44,175 bases of DNA from NCBI RefSeq assembly GCF_003605405.2, contig NZ_QYTW02000016.1:68133-112307 (forward strand), read 5' to 3'. The translations under genes were made by a program, and so were the position numbers. Each line of letters begins with the position of its first letter. Within the stretch, counting starts at the first letter, position 1. The stretch comes from Siminovitchia terrae. GTDB lineage: Bacteria; Bacillota; Bacilli; Bacillales; Bacillaceae_C. Below the pieces are notes generated by a model. The model saw only the letters and a program-made list of their open reading frames with translations, was not told where the DNA came from and did not search any database. Positions 17,046-25,495 of the stretch are shown here, piece by piece.

Positions 17046-18251
17046 ATGGCTATCAATGTGTTACCTGATGAAAAAGGCCGGTATGGACAGTTTGGAGGAC
17101 GTTTTGTTCCAGAAACATTAATGACCGCTTTGCTGGAACTGGAAGAGGAATATAAAAAGGCCGTTGGCGAACCTGAATTCGCAGAGCAGATGGATTACTA
17201 TTTAAAACAGTATATTGGCAGGGAAACGCCGCTATACTTTGCAGAAAATTTAACCGAGAAAATCGGCGGAGCGAAAATTTACTTAAAGCGTGAGGATTTG
17301 AATCACACCGGTGCCCATAAAATCAACAATACGATTGGGCAAGCGTTATTGACGCTTCGGATGGGCAAAAAGAAAGTCGTTGCTGAAACAGGTGCAGGCC
17401 AGCATGGAGTTGCGACGGCAACAGTCTGCGCCCTGCTCGGATTAGAGTGCATCGTATTCATGGGGGAGGAAGACATCAGGCGCCAGCAGTTGAATGTGTT
17501 TCGGATGGAGCTGCTTGGAGCTGAAGTAAGGAGTGTGTCTCAAGGGAGCGGTACATTGAAAGATGCGGTAAACGAAGCACTGCGCTACTGGGTTGCAAAT
17601 GTGGAAGATACTCACTACATTTTGGGGTCAGTCGTAGGACCACATCCATTCCCGCAAATTGTTCGCGATTTTCAAAGCGTAATCGGGAAAGAAACGAAAA
17701 AGCAGCTGATGGAGCAGGAAGGGAAACTCCCTGATGCCGTTGTCGCTTGTGTTGGCGGTGGAAGCAATGCGATGGGAATGTTTTATCCGTTTGTGAACGA
17801 TCAGGAAGTGAAGATTTATGGGGTTGAAGCGGCTGGATTAGGCATTGAAACGAGAAAGCATTCGGCGACATTAACGGATGGAAAAGCAGGAATTTTACAC
17901 GGAACCTTGACGTACTTGCTACAGGATGAATCGGGACAGATTCAAAGTGCCCATTCTATTTCAGCCGGTCTGGACTATCCTGGGGTAGGTCCGGAGCATG
18001 CCTATTTAAAAGATGCTAGACGAGTGACTTATACATCCGCTACGGACACAGAAGCACTGGAAGCTTTCCAGCTTTTATCGAAAACGGAAGGGATCATTCC
18101 AGCTTTAGAAAGCTCGCATGCCGTCGCTTATGCTATCAAATTGGCTAAAGAGATGAGCAGAGAAGAAACATTGGTTATCTGTTTGTCTGGAAGAGGGGAC
18201 AAGGATGTCGAAACGATCAGAGCAGAATTGGGAGGCGGACTGAATGGGTAA
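17046..18251 (+). CDS. trpB: Tryptophan synthase beta chain
   Basis: Condenses indole with serine using pyridoxal phosphate. The 401-residue protein shows [16 protein letters not shown], the PLP lysine in [26 protein letters not shown], the phosphate-binding [12 protein letters not shown], and LSGRGDKDV at the C-terminus. It overlaps trpA by eight bases. The ribosome binding site AAGGGAGAG precedes the ATG. Confidence 0.97.
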   Translation: MAINVLPDEKGRYGQFGGRFVPETLMTALLELEEEYKKAVGEPEFAEQMDYYLKQYIGRETPLYFAENLTEKIGGAKIYLKREDLNHTGAHKINNTIGQALLTLRMGKKKVVAETGAGQHGVATATVCALLGLECIVFMGEEDIRRQQLNVFRMELLGAEVRSVSQGSGTLKDAVNEALRYWVANVEDTHYILGSVVGPHPFPQIVRDFQSVIGKETKKQLMEQEGKLPDAVVACVGGGSNAMGMFYPFVNDQEVKIYGVEAAGLGIETRKHSATLTDGKAGILHGTLTYLLQDESGQIQSAHSISAGLDYPGVGPEHAYLKDARRVTYTSATDTEALEAFQLLSKTEGIIPALESSHAVAYAIKLAKEMSREETLVICLSGRGDKDVETIRAELGGGLNG

Positions 18252-19038
18252 AGAACACATTAATGAAGCGATTCAGGGCGTTTTGGAACGGGGAAACAAA
18301 GCTTTTGTTCCTTATATTATGGCAGGGGATGGAGGACTTGAAAAATTAGCAGACCAGATTTCATTTTTAGAAAAAAGCGGAGCGACAGTCATTGAGCTAG
18401 GAATTCCGTTTTCAGATCCCGTTGCAGACGGCCCAACGATACAGGAAGCGGGAATCAGGGCATTGGAGAATGGAACAACATTGAAAGCTGTGCTGGAAAC
18501 ATTGAAGGAATCCAAAAAATCGCGCTCGATTCCAATCGTTCTGATGACTTACTTTAATCTGATTTTTGTCTATGGTATTGAGAGATTTGCAGAAGAATGT
18601 GAAGCCGCAGGTGTAGACGGCGTTATCATTCCCGATCTTCCACTGGAAGAAGAAGATTCGGCGGTTCCTGCACTTTCCAAGCATGAAATTGCTTTGATCC
18701 GTCTTGCTTCTCCGACAAGTCCGAAAAGCAGACTGGAAGAAATCGTAAAGCGGACGGAAGGATTCCTTTATGCGGTGACAGTGAAAGGAACAACTGGGGC
18801 CAGGTCTGAATACGAGGAAGGAGTCGCGGAGTATTTGGAAGAACTGAAATCATTGTCTTCCGTTCCAGTATTGGCAGGGTTTGGCGTTTCATCGCCGGAG
18901 CAGGTAAAGGATCTTGGCCAGCATTGCGATGGAGTTATTGTTGGGAGCAAGATCGTCCAGGCTCTTTCAAAGGGCAAGGAGGAGGAAATCCTAGAACTGA
19001 TTAATGCTTCAAAACAAGCTTTCATTAATCCGGTTTAA
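18244..19038 (+). CDS. trpA: Tryptophan synthase alpha chain
   Basis: Cleaves indole-glycerol phosphate to indole and glyceraldehyde-3-phosphate, passing indole to TrpB. The 264-residue barrel has FVPYIMAGD, the catalytic Glu in [28 protein letters not shown] and [10 protein letters not shown]. Its stop codon TAA (19036-19038) is also the last part of the TTTAA site next to repeat copy R2, so the insertion lies exactly at the 3' end of the operon. No separate terminator is seen. Confidence 0.96.
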   Translation: MGKEHINEAIQGVLERGNKAFVPYIMAGDGGLEKLADQISFLEKSGATVIELGIPFSDPVADGPTIQEAGIRALENGTTLKAVLETLKESKKSRSIPIVLMTYFNLIFVYGIERFAEECEAAGVDGVIIPDLPLEEEDSAVPALSKHEIALIRLASPTSPKSRLEEIVKRTEGFLYAVTVKGTTGARSEYEEGVAEYLEELKSLSSVPVLAGFGVSSPEQVKDLGQHCDGVIVGSKIVQALSKGKEEEILELINASKQAFINPV

Positions 19039-19226
19039 CTTCATTCAGCAGAAATCCCCCACTTCTATAAGTGGTGAGATGAATGCCTATTGGTATTCTT
19101 CAGGGGGGGGGCAAACCCCAACTGGATAAAGTCAAAGCCTCCGGCGGATGCTACAGACTTTCAGAGGAAATTTATCGAGCGGAGCTCGATAAAATCTGGG
19201 CGCAAAAACGCCAAAGCGCATTTGAT
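19039..19226 (+). repeat. Dispersed 190-bp structured element, copy R2
   Basis: Starts immediately after the trpA stop codon, with the TTTAA target (19034-19038) overlapping that stop. It has the same ends and hairpins as R1, but the TTCAAA-loop hairpin is degenerate here (a run of G). It ends CATTTGAT at 19226. Confidence 0.88.
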
Positions 19227-19291
19227 AAACATGCTTTATCTTTCGTATAACGGGTAAACAGAGGAAAAGGGAATAAAGGAGGAAACCTTCT

Positions 19292-19561
19292 ATGGGTAAA
19301 GCTGGAAAAATGCCTTATGTATTGTTAGGGTTTGGTATGGCAGGAGCTCTCTTATCCTCGAAAGAAAACCGTGAAAAAGTGCTGGGATTAGTTGGAAAAG
19401 TGAAGAAAAAGGCTATGGATCTTTGGGGGAGCCAAGAGGAATCAGAATGGTTGAAAAAAGCTGGACGCCCTGATCCTTATGACTTTGAAGATGCTAAAAT
19501 GGTTGAAGAAGGCGCGCAGTACAGCATCAATTATTACAATAAAAAAGTTCAACAGTCTTAA
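19292..19561 (+). CDS. Small hypothetical protein with N-terminal hydrophobic segment
   Basis: An 89-residue protein behind AAAGGAGG. Residues about 7-22 are hydrophobic and glycine-rich (MPYVLLGFGMAGALLSS). A Lys-rich stretch follows (KVLGLVGKVKKKAMDLWG), and the tail is acidic then polar (RPDPYDFEDAKMVEEGAQYSINYYNKK). The layout recalls YtxH-like small envelope proteins, but I do not recognise a family. It has its own terminator. Confidence 0.75.
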   Translation: MGKAGKMPYVLLGFGMAGALLSSKENREKVLGLVGKVKKKAMDLWGSQEESEWLKKAGRPDPYDFEDAKMVEEGAQYSINYYNKKVQQS

Positions 19562-19569
19562 TGGAACTT

Positions 19570-19612
19570 GTCAGTCAATCTTGTGGACAACACGATTGGC
19601 TGGCTATTTTTT
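19570..19612 (+). terminator. Terminator of the small hypothetical gene
   Basis: GTCAGTCAATC (19570-19580) pairs with GATTGGCTGGC (19594-19604), followed by TATTTTTTG. Confidence 0.8.
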
Positions 19613-19708
19613 GTAATAATGCCCAAAGATGTTCGCATAAAATTCATGTATAACCGATTTTTCCTATAAAAAATGATAATGTGCTGTGGAAAGAAAGGAA
19701 TGGAATAG

Positions 19709-19750
19709 ATGAAATTAGTAACCCCAAAAATTGACAACGATGAAAAATAA
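19709..19750 (+). CDS. Possible 13-codon upstream ORF overlapping the phosphoesterase start
   Basis: ATG at 19709 sits behind AAAGAAAGGAA and reads MKLVTPKIDNDEK before TAA at 19748-19750, overlapping the phosphoesterase ATG (19740) in another frame. The phosphoesterase itself has no good RBS of its own, so translational coupling through this short frame is plausible. It may equally be chance. Confidence 0.35.
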   Translation: MKLVTPKIDNDEK

Positions 19751-20576
19751 ATTATTCAAGTTCATTCTTGTTATTGCACTTGTCTGGGTGTTTTTATATG
19801 TAAATAATCATTGGCTCCAGGTGTCTTCCCATGACATTTCATCTGATCGGATTCCAACAGCCTTTGATGGACTTGTCATCGTGCAGCTGTCGGATTTGCA
19901 AGATGCGGAATTTGGTAAGAATCAAGTGAAATTAACGGAAAAAGTAAAAAAACTAAATCCAGATTTCATTTTTCTAACGGGAGATCTTATTGACAGCAAC
20001 CGGTACGATCTTGAAAGAAGTCTTCATCTTGTCAGGAAATTAGTTGGAATTGCAGATGTATATTATGTGATCGGCAATCATGAAGTTGCGGTTAATCGAG
20101 TAGAAAAAATCACAAGCGCCCTTCAAGCCTTAGGCGTCGTTGTGTTGAGCAATGAAGCGAAAATTCTTGAGCGGAACGGGGAGAAATTGGTAATTGCGGG
20201 GCTCGATGACCCGTTGATGGAGTCGATCGAGGCCTCTGAAAAAACGATTGCCAAGTATATGGATCGCACATTGGCTGACATACCCGATCAATATTACCGA
20301 CTTCTTCTTTCTCACCGGCCTGAAGTATTTGATGTCTACGTCAATAGGCAGGTTGATTTGATTTTTACCGGACATGCCCATGGAGGTCAGGTGCAGATTC
20401 CTGGAATTGGCGGACTCGTTGCACCGGGACAGGGCTGGTTTCCGAAATATACGGCGGGAGTCCATACAAAAGGTATAACGACAATGGTAGTGAGCCGGGG
20501 ACTCGGCAACAGTGTTGTTCCGTACCGGATGTTTAACCGTCCCGAAATAGTTGTAGTGACACTGAAGAAAGAATGA
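19740..20576 (+). CDS. Membrane-anchored calcineurin-like metallophosphoesterase
   Basis: A 278-residue phosphoesterase with an N-terminal transmembrane anchor (FKFILVIALVWVFLYV) and an external catalytic domain, similar to YkuE/YaeI-type enzymes. Metal-site motifs are GDLIDS, GNHE, LLSHRPE and TGHAHGGQ. The first motif reads SDLQDAEFG, with Gln where most members have the metal-ligand His of D-x-H. The physiological substrate is unknown; related proteins act on phospholipid or polyprenyl phosphates. ATG 19740 is used, although a TTG at 19731 is in frame. Confidence 0.85.
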   Translation: MKNKLFKFILVIALVWVFLYVNNHWLQVSSHDISSDRIPTAFDGLVIVQLSDLQDAEFGKNQVKLTEKVKKLNPDFIFLTGDLIDSNRYDLERSLHLVRKLVGIADVYYVIGNHEVAVNRVEKITSALQALGVVVLSNEAKILERNGEKLVIAGLDDPLMESIEASEKTIAKYMDRTLADIPDQYYRLLLSHRPEVFDVYVNRQVDLIFTGHAHGGQVQIPGIGGLVAPGQGWFPKYTAGVHTKGITTMVVSRGLGNSVVPYRMFNRPEIVVVTLKKE

Positions 20577-20639
20577 GGCAGTGAAAGGAATAAAAAAGTT
20601 AAGGTCAAGGCATCCTTTTCAATAAAGGAGGCCTTTTCT

Positions 20640-21002
20640 ATGTTGAATTTCATAATGAAACTGATTATCTGTCCCATCATAATTGCTCTTTCAGGAAGTC
20701 TGCTGACGAATGTGAATTTCTCCGGTGCCTACCAGCCGATTGTCATCGGAGTTACATTGGCCGTCGCAGGTCATTTGCTTGAATGGGCATTGTTGTCAGA
20801 GAGTACTTTTTGGCTTAGCACAATCATGGACTTTGTAGGATCTACAATAATCATTTATATTTTAAGTTACTTCTTTTTTACAGCTCAGGTAACATTTGTA
20901 GGAGCTGTCGTTACTGCTTTATTCCTCACGCTAGTGGAATTTTTCGTTCATATATGGCTCATTCGATCCGGGCGCGCAAGAAAGGAAATGACACTAGGAT
21001 GA
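20640..21002 (+). CDS. DUF2512 (YndM-like) membrane protein
   Basis: A 120-residue integral membrane protein with about four hydrophobic helices (IICPIIIALSGSLL, YQPIVIGVTLAVAGHLLEWALL, TIIIYILSYFFF, VVTALFLTLVEFFVHIWLI). Pattern and length match the DUF2512/YndM family of Bacillus, of unknown function. AAAGGAGG precedes the ATG. A terminator follows directly after the stop. Confidence 0.8.
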   Translation: MLNFIMKLIICPIIIALSGSLLTNVNFSGAYQPIVIGVTLAVAGHLLEWALLSESTFWLSTIMDFVGSTIIIYILSYFFFTAQVTFVGAVVTALFLTLVEFFVHIWLIRSGRARKEMTLG

Positions 21003-21005
21003 AAA

Positions 21006-21046
21006 AAAGGCGGGTGTACTTCGAAAGAGGTCTAAACCCGCCTTTT
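21006..21046 (+). terminator. Terminator of the DUF2512 gene
   Basis: AAAGGCGGGT pairs with ACCCGCCTTT around a 20-base loop, ending in TTTTA. Confidence 0.8.
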
Positions 21047-21117
21047 AATGTTTTGAAGAGGATCCTACTGCAGGTAAAAGGAATAACTTTGCCGACAGGG
21101 AGCTGAGCGAAGACTGT

Positions 21118-21255
21118 TCAACTAGCTTTCACCAACATCTTTTTGTGAACTAATAGTGGGGTGGTATTCAGCTCCCAATTTTTACTTACAATCATTTTGG
21201 GATGGACGACTGGTTCAAAGACTCCTTCGGTTTCAATCTATGTATCTTCCTGCAT
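21118..21255 (-). pseudogene. Possible gene remnant, minus strand
   Basis: On the minus strand, after ATG at 21255 and an in-frame TAG at 21238-21240, there is a coding-like run of 38 codons (IETEGVFEPVVHPKMIV...) to TGA at 21118. Composition looks protein-like, but no family is recognised and there is no RBS. It could be a decayed fragment or chance. The rest of 21047-21404 shows nothing else. Confidence 0.25.
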
Positions 21256-21404
21256 AAGAACTCAATATCTACCCTAGCCCAATTTTGTTTGTAAGTTTTC
21301 AAAGTCAGGAAAGGAAATGTAATAGTCTTTTGTTTTCTTTGAAAGAAAGTAGATAACTATGACAAATATGCTATAATTGTTCGCAATAAGGAGGTGAAAA
21401 AGAA

Positions 21405-21852
21405 TTGGAAGCAATATTAAAGGAAATTTTAACTAAGCTTGGCGATTTGGATAATGGGTTTCAAGAGATGCGGGTGGAACTTCAAGAAGTGAAATCAGAC
21501 CAGAAATCGATGCATACGGAGCTTCAAGAAGTGAAGTCAAATCAGCAATCGATGTATGCCGAACTTCAGGAAGTAAAAACAGAACTTCGCAGCAATGGCG
21601 AAAAAATTGATAACCTTTCGAATGAAATGCGAAGTCATTTTAACTTCATTCAGCAGAAATCTCCCACTTCAGTAAGGCAAATACGCCAAGGCGCATTTGA
21701 TACAAGTTGAAGACAGACTTGATGAACATCAATCTATTTTCAATGTTGTTTCAGATGAAATGAAAACGATGAAGGCTGATATAAGCTACTTGGGTGGGAA
21801 AGTAGGTATTCATGATATGAAGCTGAATACTTTATTCAAAATGAATTCATAG
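21405..21852 (+). pseudogene. Coiled-coil protein gene split by a deleted copy of the 190-bp element
   Basis: A TTG at 21405 stands eight bases after AAGGAGGTG. The frame encodes a coiled-coil protein with three near-repeats of about 14 residues (ELQEVKSDQKSMHT and so on). After residue about 79 (MRSHF) a 58-base insert (21644-21701) brings a frameshift and TGA at 21708-21710. Beyond the insert the original frame resumes as VEDRLDEHQSIFNVVSDEMKT... to TAG at 21850-21852. Removing the insert restores a continuous frame of about 129 codons. Function unknown; likely a small cytoplasmic or phage-like coiled-coil protein, now truncated. Confidence 0.75.
21644..21701 (+). repeat. Dispersed structured element, internally deleted copy R3 (58 bp)
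   Basis: Retains the left 33 bases (CTTCATTCAGC... to AGTAAG) and right 25 bases (GCAAATACGCC... to CATTTGAT) of the element, without the middle. It lies after TTTTAA and interrupts the coiled-coil gene. The flanks join as ...TTTTAA/ACAAGTTG in the restored frame, with no target duplication. Confidence 0.85.
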
Positions 21853-22174
21853 CAGCATACCCCAATAGTTCAACTTTTCACATAATTCCTCACACAAAAG
21901 CCTCATTATCAAAACATCCTAGACAAGGCCTCGGGTATCCGAGGTCTTTTTCCTACTCCCAACAATTTCGCTGACTCTATTTTCAAAAGCAGAGAAATAC
22001 AATTTTTCATTAAAAAGAACCCTGCTGGAAGGTTAAGGAAATAAGGATCACGGTTTCGTTTACAATATTTCCACTGATTATATGGATGAAATGTTTGCTG
22101 AATGCTAACAGCAAGATGAAAGCAGATCATCAGACGGTACTGGGTGAACAATAAATGTCAAGATTTCAAAGAAA
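21853..22174. other. Intergenic region, only a terminator recognised
   Basis: AAGGCCTCGG-GTAT-CCGAGGTCTTTTT at 21926-21952 is a good plus-strand terminator for the broken coiled-coil gene. Nothing else is recognised; the minus-strand frame at 21909-22151 runs through this terminator and has no RBS. Confidence 0.6.
21926..21952 (+). terminator. Terminator downstream of the split coiled-coil gene
   Basis: GGCCTCGG pairs with CCGAGGTC around GTAT and is followed by TTTTT. Confidence 0.8.
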
Positions 22175-22199
22175 GAAAGCGGATCTCATATCCGCTCTC
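22171..22199 (-). terminator. Probable terminator of the tyrosine phosphatase gene
   Basis: GAGAGCGGAT and ATCCGCTTTC (read on the minus strand) form a hairpin followed by TTCTTT, about 100 bases beyond the phosphatase stop. Confidence 0.5.
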
Positions 22200-22295
22200 T
22201 CCTCTCCTCAAATACTTGAAAAGCAGTTCACATGATAAAAACGGAAGTTCACACAATACAATCGATTTCGAAGGTGAACCGGAAATTCTCCCATA

Positions 22296-22754
22296 CTAAA
22301 TTTCTTCTTTAATTTTTTCCAAAAGAACTCGGCATCCTTCACTAACCAAATCATAAGTTTCCTGAAAGTCCCCAGTGTAATACGGGTCAGGGACATCCTT
22401 TTTTACATCCGTCAAATCAAGGAGGCGGATGATTTTAGGATCATTCGATTGCCCTGTTATCCTGGAAATATTTCGGATGTTCGATTCGTCCATCCCCACT
22501 ATGTAATCATATTCATCGAAGTCTTTTGGGGAAAATTGCCTAGCGACAAGCCCTTTGGTGCTGACATCGTATTCTGCCAACTTTTTCAAAGTGCCTTTAT
22601 GCGGTGGCTCACCAATATGCCATGAGCCTGTTCCTGCGGAATCGACTGAAATGTTTCTGCTCAAACCTTCCTTTTCAACCAAATCCCTCATAATGGCTTC
22701 AGCCATTGGTGAGCGGCAAATATTCCCCAAGCAGACAAATAATACTTTAACCAT
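22296..22754 (-). CDS. Low-molecular-weight protein tyrosine phosphatase (YfkJ-like)
   Basis: A 152-residue cytoplasmic enzyme that dephosphorylates protein tyrosine (or arginine, in the YwlE branch). The P-loop VCLGNICRSPMAE gives catalytic Cys8 and Arg14 (C-L-G-N-I-C-R-S), and VPDPYYTGDF supplies the general-acid Asp. The residue after the second Cys and the DPYY ending fit the YfkJ group. AGGGAGA precedes the ATG on the minus strand. It is divergent from the LCP gene. Confidence 0.93.
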   Translation of the reverse strand: MVKVLFVCLGNICRSPMAEAIMRDLVEKEGLSRNISVDSAGTGSWHIGEPPHKGTLKKLAEYDVSTKGLVARQFSPKDFDEYDYIVGMDESNIRNISRITGQSNDPKIIRLLDLTDVKKDVPDPYYTGDFQETYDLVSEGCRVLLEKIKEEI

Positions 22755-22838
22755 ACGTACGTCTCCCTATTGCTTCTAATGTACATGCTATAGTAGCATA
22801 TAGAGATGACAAAGTGAATCAACCTGCTTGAAGTATTA

Positions 22839-22866
22839 TTGATTTGTGGGAATTGTCATTTATAAT
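22839..22866 (+). promoter_or_regulatory. Predicted sigma-A promoter of the LCP gene
   Basis: TTGATT (22839-22844), 16 bases, TATAAT (22861-22866), 52 bases before the ATG. Confidence 0.6.
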
Positions 22867-22917
22867 TAAGAGTGGAATAAAGGACCGATAAAAACCAAAA
22901 TTAGAAGGGGAAAATTC

Positions 22918-23844
22918 ATGTCGAGACATAAACCGAAAAAGAAATCAAAAGCTTTAAAAATCGTGCTGATTGTTATGTTGCTGTTGGTCATTGCTGTAGT
23001 TGGATTTGGTTTCTCAATCTATCATAATATTAATAAAACTGCCAAAAATATGCACAATCCGCTTGATCGTACTCCAGAAGTGGCCAGAGAGGCAAACTTG
23101 TCACTTAATAAAAAAGAGCCTTTTTCAGTGCTGATGCTAGGGGTGGATGAACGCCCAGGCGACCGAGGCCGTTCCGATTCCATTATCGTAATGACGGTCA
23201 ACCCGAAGACGGAATCGATAGATATGCTCAGCATTCCTAGGGATACGAGAGTTGAAATAGTGGGCAAAGGCGTGGATGACAAAATTAACCATGCGTATGC
23301 TTTTGGCGGCGTTGAAATGTCAATGAATACGGTTGAAAAATTCCTTGATATTCCGATTGATTACTATATTAAGATGAATATGGAGGGGTTTAAAGAAATT
23401 GTAGATGCTGTCGGCGGTGTCGATGTAAACAACGATATCGATTTTTCTGTCGGTAAAAAACAATTTTCTAAAGGGCAGATCTCTCTCAACGGTGACGAAG
23501 CTTTGGCATACGCCCGGATGCGTTATGATGATCCTCGGGGAGATTTCGGACGCCAGATGCGCCAACGCCAAGTTATCCAAGGGGTAATCAACAAAGGGGC
23601 TAACATCTCGGCAATCTGGAAGTATGATGATGTTCTTGATGCATTAGGAAAAAATGTTGAAACAAACCTCTCTTTCAGCGAAATGAAGGATATTCAAAAG
23701 AATTATAAAGAGGCGCGCCATAAAATTGATCAGTACCAGATTGAAGGTCAGGGGTCCAAGATAGACGGTATTTGGTATTACCTTGTTCCCCAAGAGGAAA
23801 GGGAAAGGGTCCAGGGTGTGTTGAAAGAGCATTTAAATATATAA
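22918..23844 (+). CDS. LytR-CpsA-Psr (LCP) family cell-wall polymer ligase
   Basis: A 308-residue protein with a Lys-rich cytoplasmic start, one transmembrane helix (about residues 16-38) and an extracellular LCP domain. Conserved LCP elements are LMLGVDERPGDRGRSDSIIVMTVNP, SIPRDTRVEIVGKG, KINHAYAFGG and the Arg-rich RMRYDDPRGDFGRQMRQRQVI. Such enzymes transfer wall teichoic acids or other anionic polymers from lipid carriers to peptidoglycan. It is monocistronic with its own promoter and terminator. Which polymer it attaches cannot be told. Confidence 0.93.
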   Translation: MSRHKPKKKSKALKIVLIVMLLLVIAVVGFGFSIYHNINKTAKNMHNPLDRTPEVAREANLSLNKKEPFSVLMLGVDERPGDRGRSDSIIVMTVNPKTESIDMLSIPRDTRVEIVGKGVDDKINHAYAFGGVEMSMNTVEKFLDIPIDYYIKMNMEGFKEIVDAVGGVDVNNDIDFSVGKKQFSKGQISLNGDEALAYARMRYDDPRGDFGRQMRQRQVIQGVINKGANISAIWKYDDVLDALGKNVETNLSFSEMKDIQKNYKEARHKIDQYQIEGQGSKIDGIWYYLVPQEERERVQGVLKEHLNI

Positions 23845-23851
23845 ACATAAA

Positions 23852-23885
23852 AAAGGCGGGAATGCATATAAGGTGTCCCGCCTTT
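23852..23885 (+). terminator. Terminator of the LCP gene
   Basis: AAAGGCGGGA pairs with TCCCGCCTTT around a 14-base loop. Confidence 0.8.
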
Positions 23886-23913
23886 ACTATTTGTCAAAAA
23901 GAGGTATTCAATC

Positions 23914-24321
23914 ATGAAAAAGCGTCAAATCTGGCTGGTTGCAGCCATTGCGTGGGCTGTGGCCATTTTTATCGCCACGCATTCACCTTCTTCGACAGGC
24001 GGAAACACACAATTTTTAATAAAGAAGCTGCTGGGGCTCTCTTCAGAGGAAGCAGCTCTTATAAATGTTGTCTTCCGCAAGCTCGTACACTTGGGAGCAT
24101 TTGGACTTCTGGCAGTCCTCCTTTTCAACAGCTTTGAGAAAAGAAAGTTTCTATTGGCATGGATGATTACAACCTTGTATGCGGCAACGGATGAGTTGCA
24201 TCAATCATTCGTTCCGGACAGAACTGCTTCCATCTGGGATGTAGGATTGGATTCATTGGGTGCACTAATTGCTCTTGGTTTGATCAAAATGTTAAATCAA
24301 CGATCTTACAAACAGTCCTAG
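23914..24321 (+). CDS. VanZ-like membrane protein
   Basis: A 135-residue membrane protein of the VanZ family. Hydrophobic helices are at about 6-21, 56-68, 77-95 and 106-127. The conserved pattern RKLVHLGAFGLLA, ATDELHQSFVPDRTASIWDVGLDSLGA is diagnostic. VanZ gives low teicoplanin resistance in enterococci, but most chromosomal homologues have no known role. Its 3' end overlaps the convergent LysM-peptidase gene by 30 bases. Confidence 0.88.
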   Translation: MKKRQIWLVAAIAWAVAIFIATHSPSSTGGNTQFLIKKLLGLSSEEAALINVVFRKLVHLGAFGLLAVLLFNSFEKRKFLLAWMITTLYAATDELHQSFVPDRTASIWDVGLDSLGALIALGLIKMLNQRSYKQS

Positions 24322-25476
24322 CATATGGGCGTAGATTTCTTCAAATTGAGAGAGCGGCAGTGGATTTTGACCTTTGCCCAATTCAATGGTGAAACCTGGG
24401 TTTCTGAAATCCTGGATGAACCAGTCCTTATAGCCGGCATAACTATCGACATAGCGGATGGCTTCGTACCCACTAAGGATGGCAGAATCCCTTGCAAGTA
24501 CCTGGGATTCTGGCGGCTCCAGTCCTTCATACCCCCAATAGATTTCCTGCCCTTGCGTATGAAGGGCAAGCAGCCGGTCATAGTTTTCCATTCTGGCCAG
24601 CTCCGCCATCGTTTTAGTTTCCGGTTCAGAAAGCGGTGAGTAGCCTGGAAAGTCACGGGGCCCCGGCTCTTTGGGCTTCCTTTCTTTTTCGAACTCCCAA
24701 TTGGCCGGGAATTGCTTATTTAAATCCACTCCGCGAATATTCGCTTTCCAGCCTGAGAAGTCACGGCTGCCCCTATTCAGCCGGATAAGCTCGGTTTCTC
24801 TTTCGGGAGGGGGGCCGTTCAGGACGAGATTGACGCCGTCCGGATTCACCATCGGTATGCCAAACAGCCTGCTCCCTGTATAGATCGTTAATGCTGATAT
24901 GCCTTTAATCATCAAGCTATTGGTGAGGGCAAGCATGTAATCATTTAGAAAGCGCATGAAAATCGGTGTGGTGATCCATTCATTTGCATGAAAGGAGGCA
25001 TTGATCTGTACTTTTCTTCCCGATGTTCCGATCTGGAGCTCATGCAGAGGATTTTCGAGCACGCTTTTTCCAGCTTCCCGCCTTTTTATAAATGGATAAA
25101 TCGAGAGTAGCTTGTTCATATCGCGGTTCATCTTTTGAAAATCATACGGTTCATTACCGTTGATTATTCTTGACACGACTCTTTCCGGAATATTGATTTG
25201 CTGCCCGATGGTCAATTGATTCGAATTGATATTCTGATTTAAAATCAGAAGGGCATCAACGTTCATATTTCGGCTTTGGGCAATTTTCCAAAAGGTGTCG
25301 CCAGCTTTAATCGTATAGACGCCCTTTAGGAATCCGGGAATTTGAATGACCTGCCCGACTTGAAGGGCGTTTGGATTGGCAAGGTTCGCGTTGGAATCGA
25401 GGATTAAAACGAACGGAATATGAAATAACTGGCTGTAATGCCAAAGTGTATCACCTGACCGTACTTGGATTTCCAT
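24292..25476 (-). CDS. LysM-containing M14 carboxypeptidase (gamma-D-glutamyl-diamino acid endopeptidase I-like)
   Basis: A 394-residue enzyme. Two LysM peptidoglycan-binding domains occupy residues about 1-46 (IQVRSGDTLWHYSQLF) and 52-96 (YTIKAGDTFWKIAQS). The M14 zinc peptidase follows: the HANEW motif gives His and Glu zinc ligands, ALHTQGQEIYW gives the second His, and FTIELGKG the catalytic Glu. This is the architecture of endopeptidase I (ENP1) and B. subtilis YqgT, which cut gamma-D-Glu-mDAP bonds of spore or wall peptides. There is no signal peptide, as in ENP1. GGAGGGA precedes the ATG. Confidence 0.92.
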   Translation of the reverse strand: MEIQVRSGDTLWHYSQLFHIPFVLILDSNANLANPNALQVGQVIQIPGFLKGVYTIKAGDTFWKIAQSRNMNVDALLILNQNINSNQLTIGQQINIPERVVSRIINGNEPYDFQKMNRDMNKLLSIYPFIKRREAGKSVLENPLHELQIGTSGRKVQINASFHANEWITTPIFMRFLNDYMLALTNSLMIKGISALTIYTGSRLFGIPMVNPDGVNLVLNGPPPERETELIRLNRGSRDFSGWKANIRGVDLNKQFPANWEFEKERKPKEPGPRDFPGYSPLSEPETKTMAELARMENYDRLLALHTQGQEIYWGYEGLEPPESQVLARDSAILSGYEAIRYVDSYAGYKDWFIQDFRNPGFTIELGKGQNPLPLSQFEEIYAHMLGLFVRSLI

Positions 25477-25495
25477 AGAAGACGTCCCTCCATAT

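Noticed and set aside
21909-22151. 80-codon minus-strand frame
   Set aside because: It has no RBS, contains the plus-strand terminator at 21926-21952, and its composition resembles chance AT-rich DNA.
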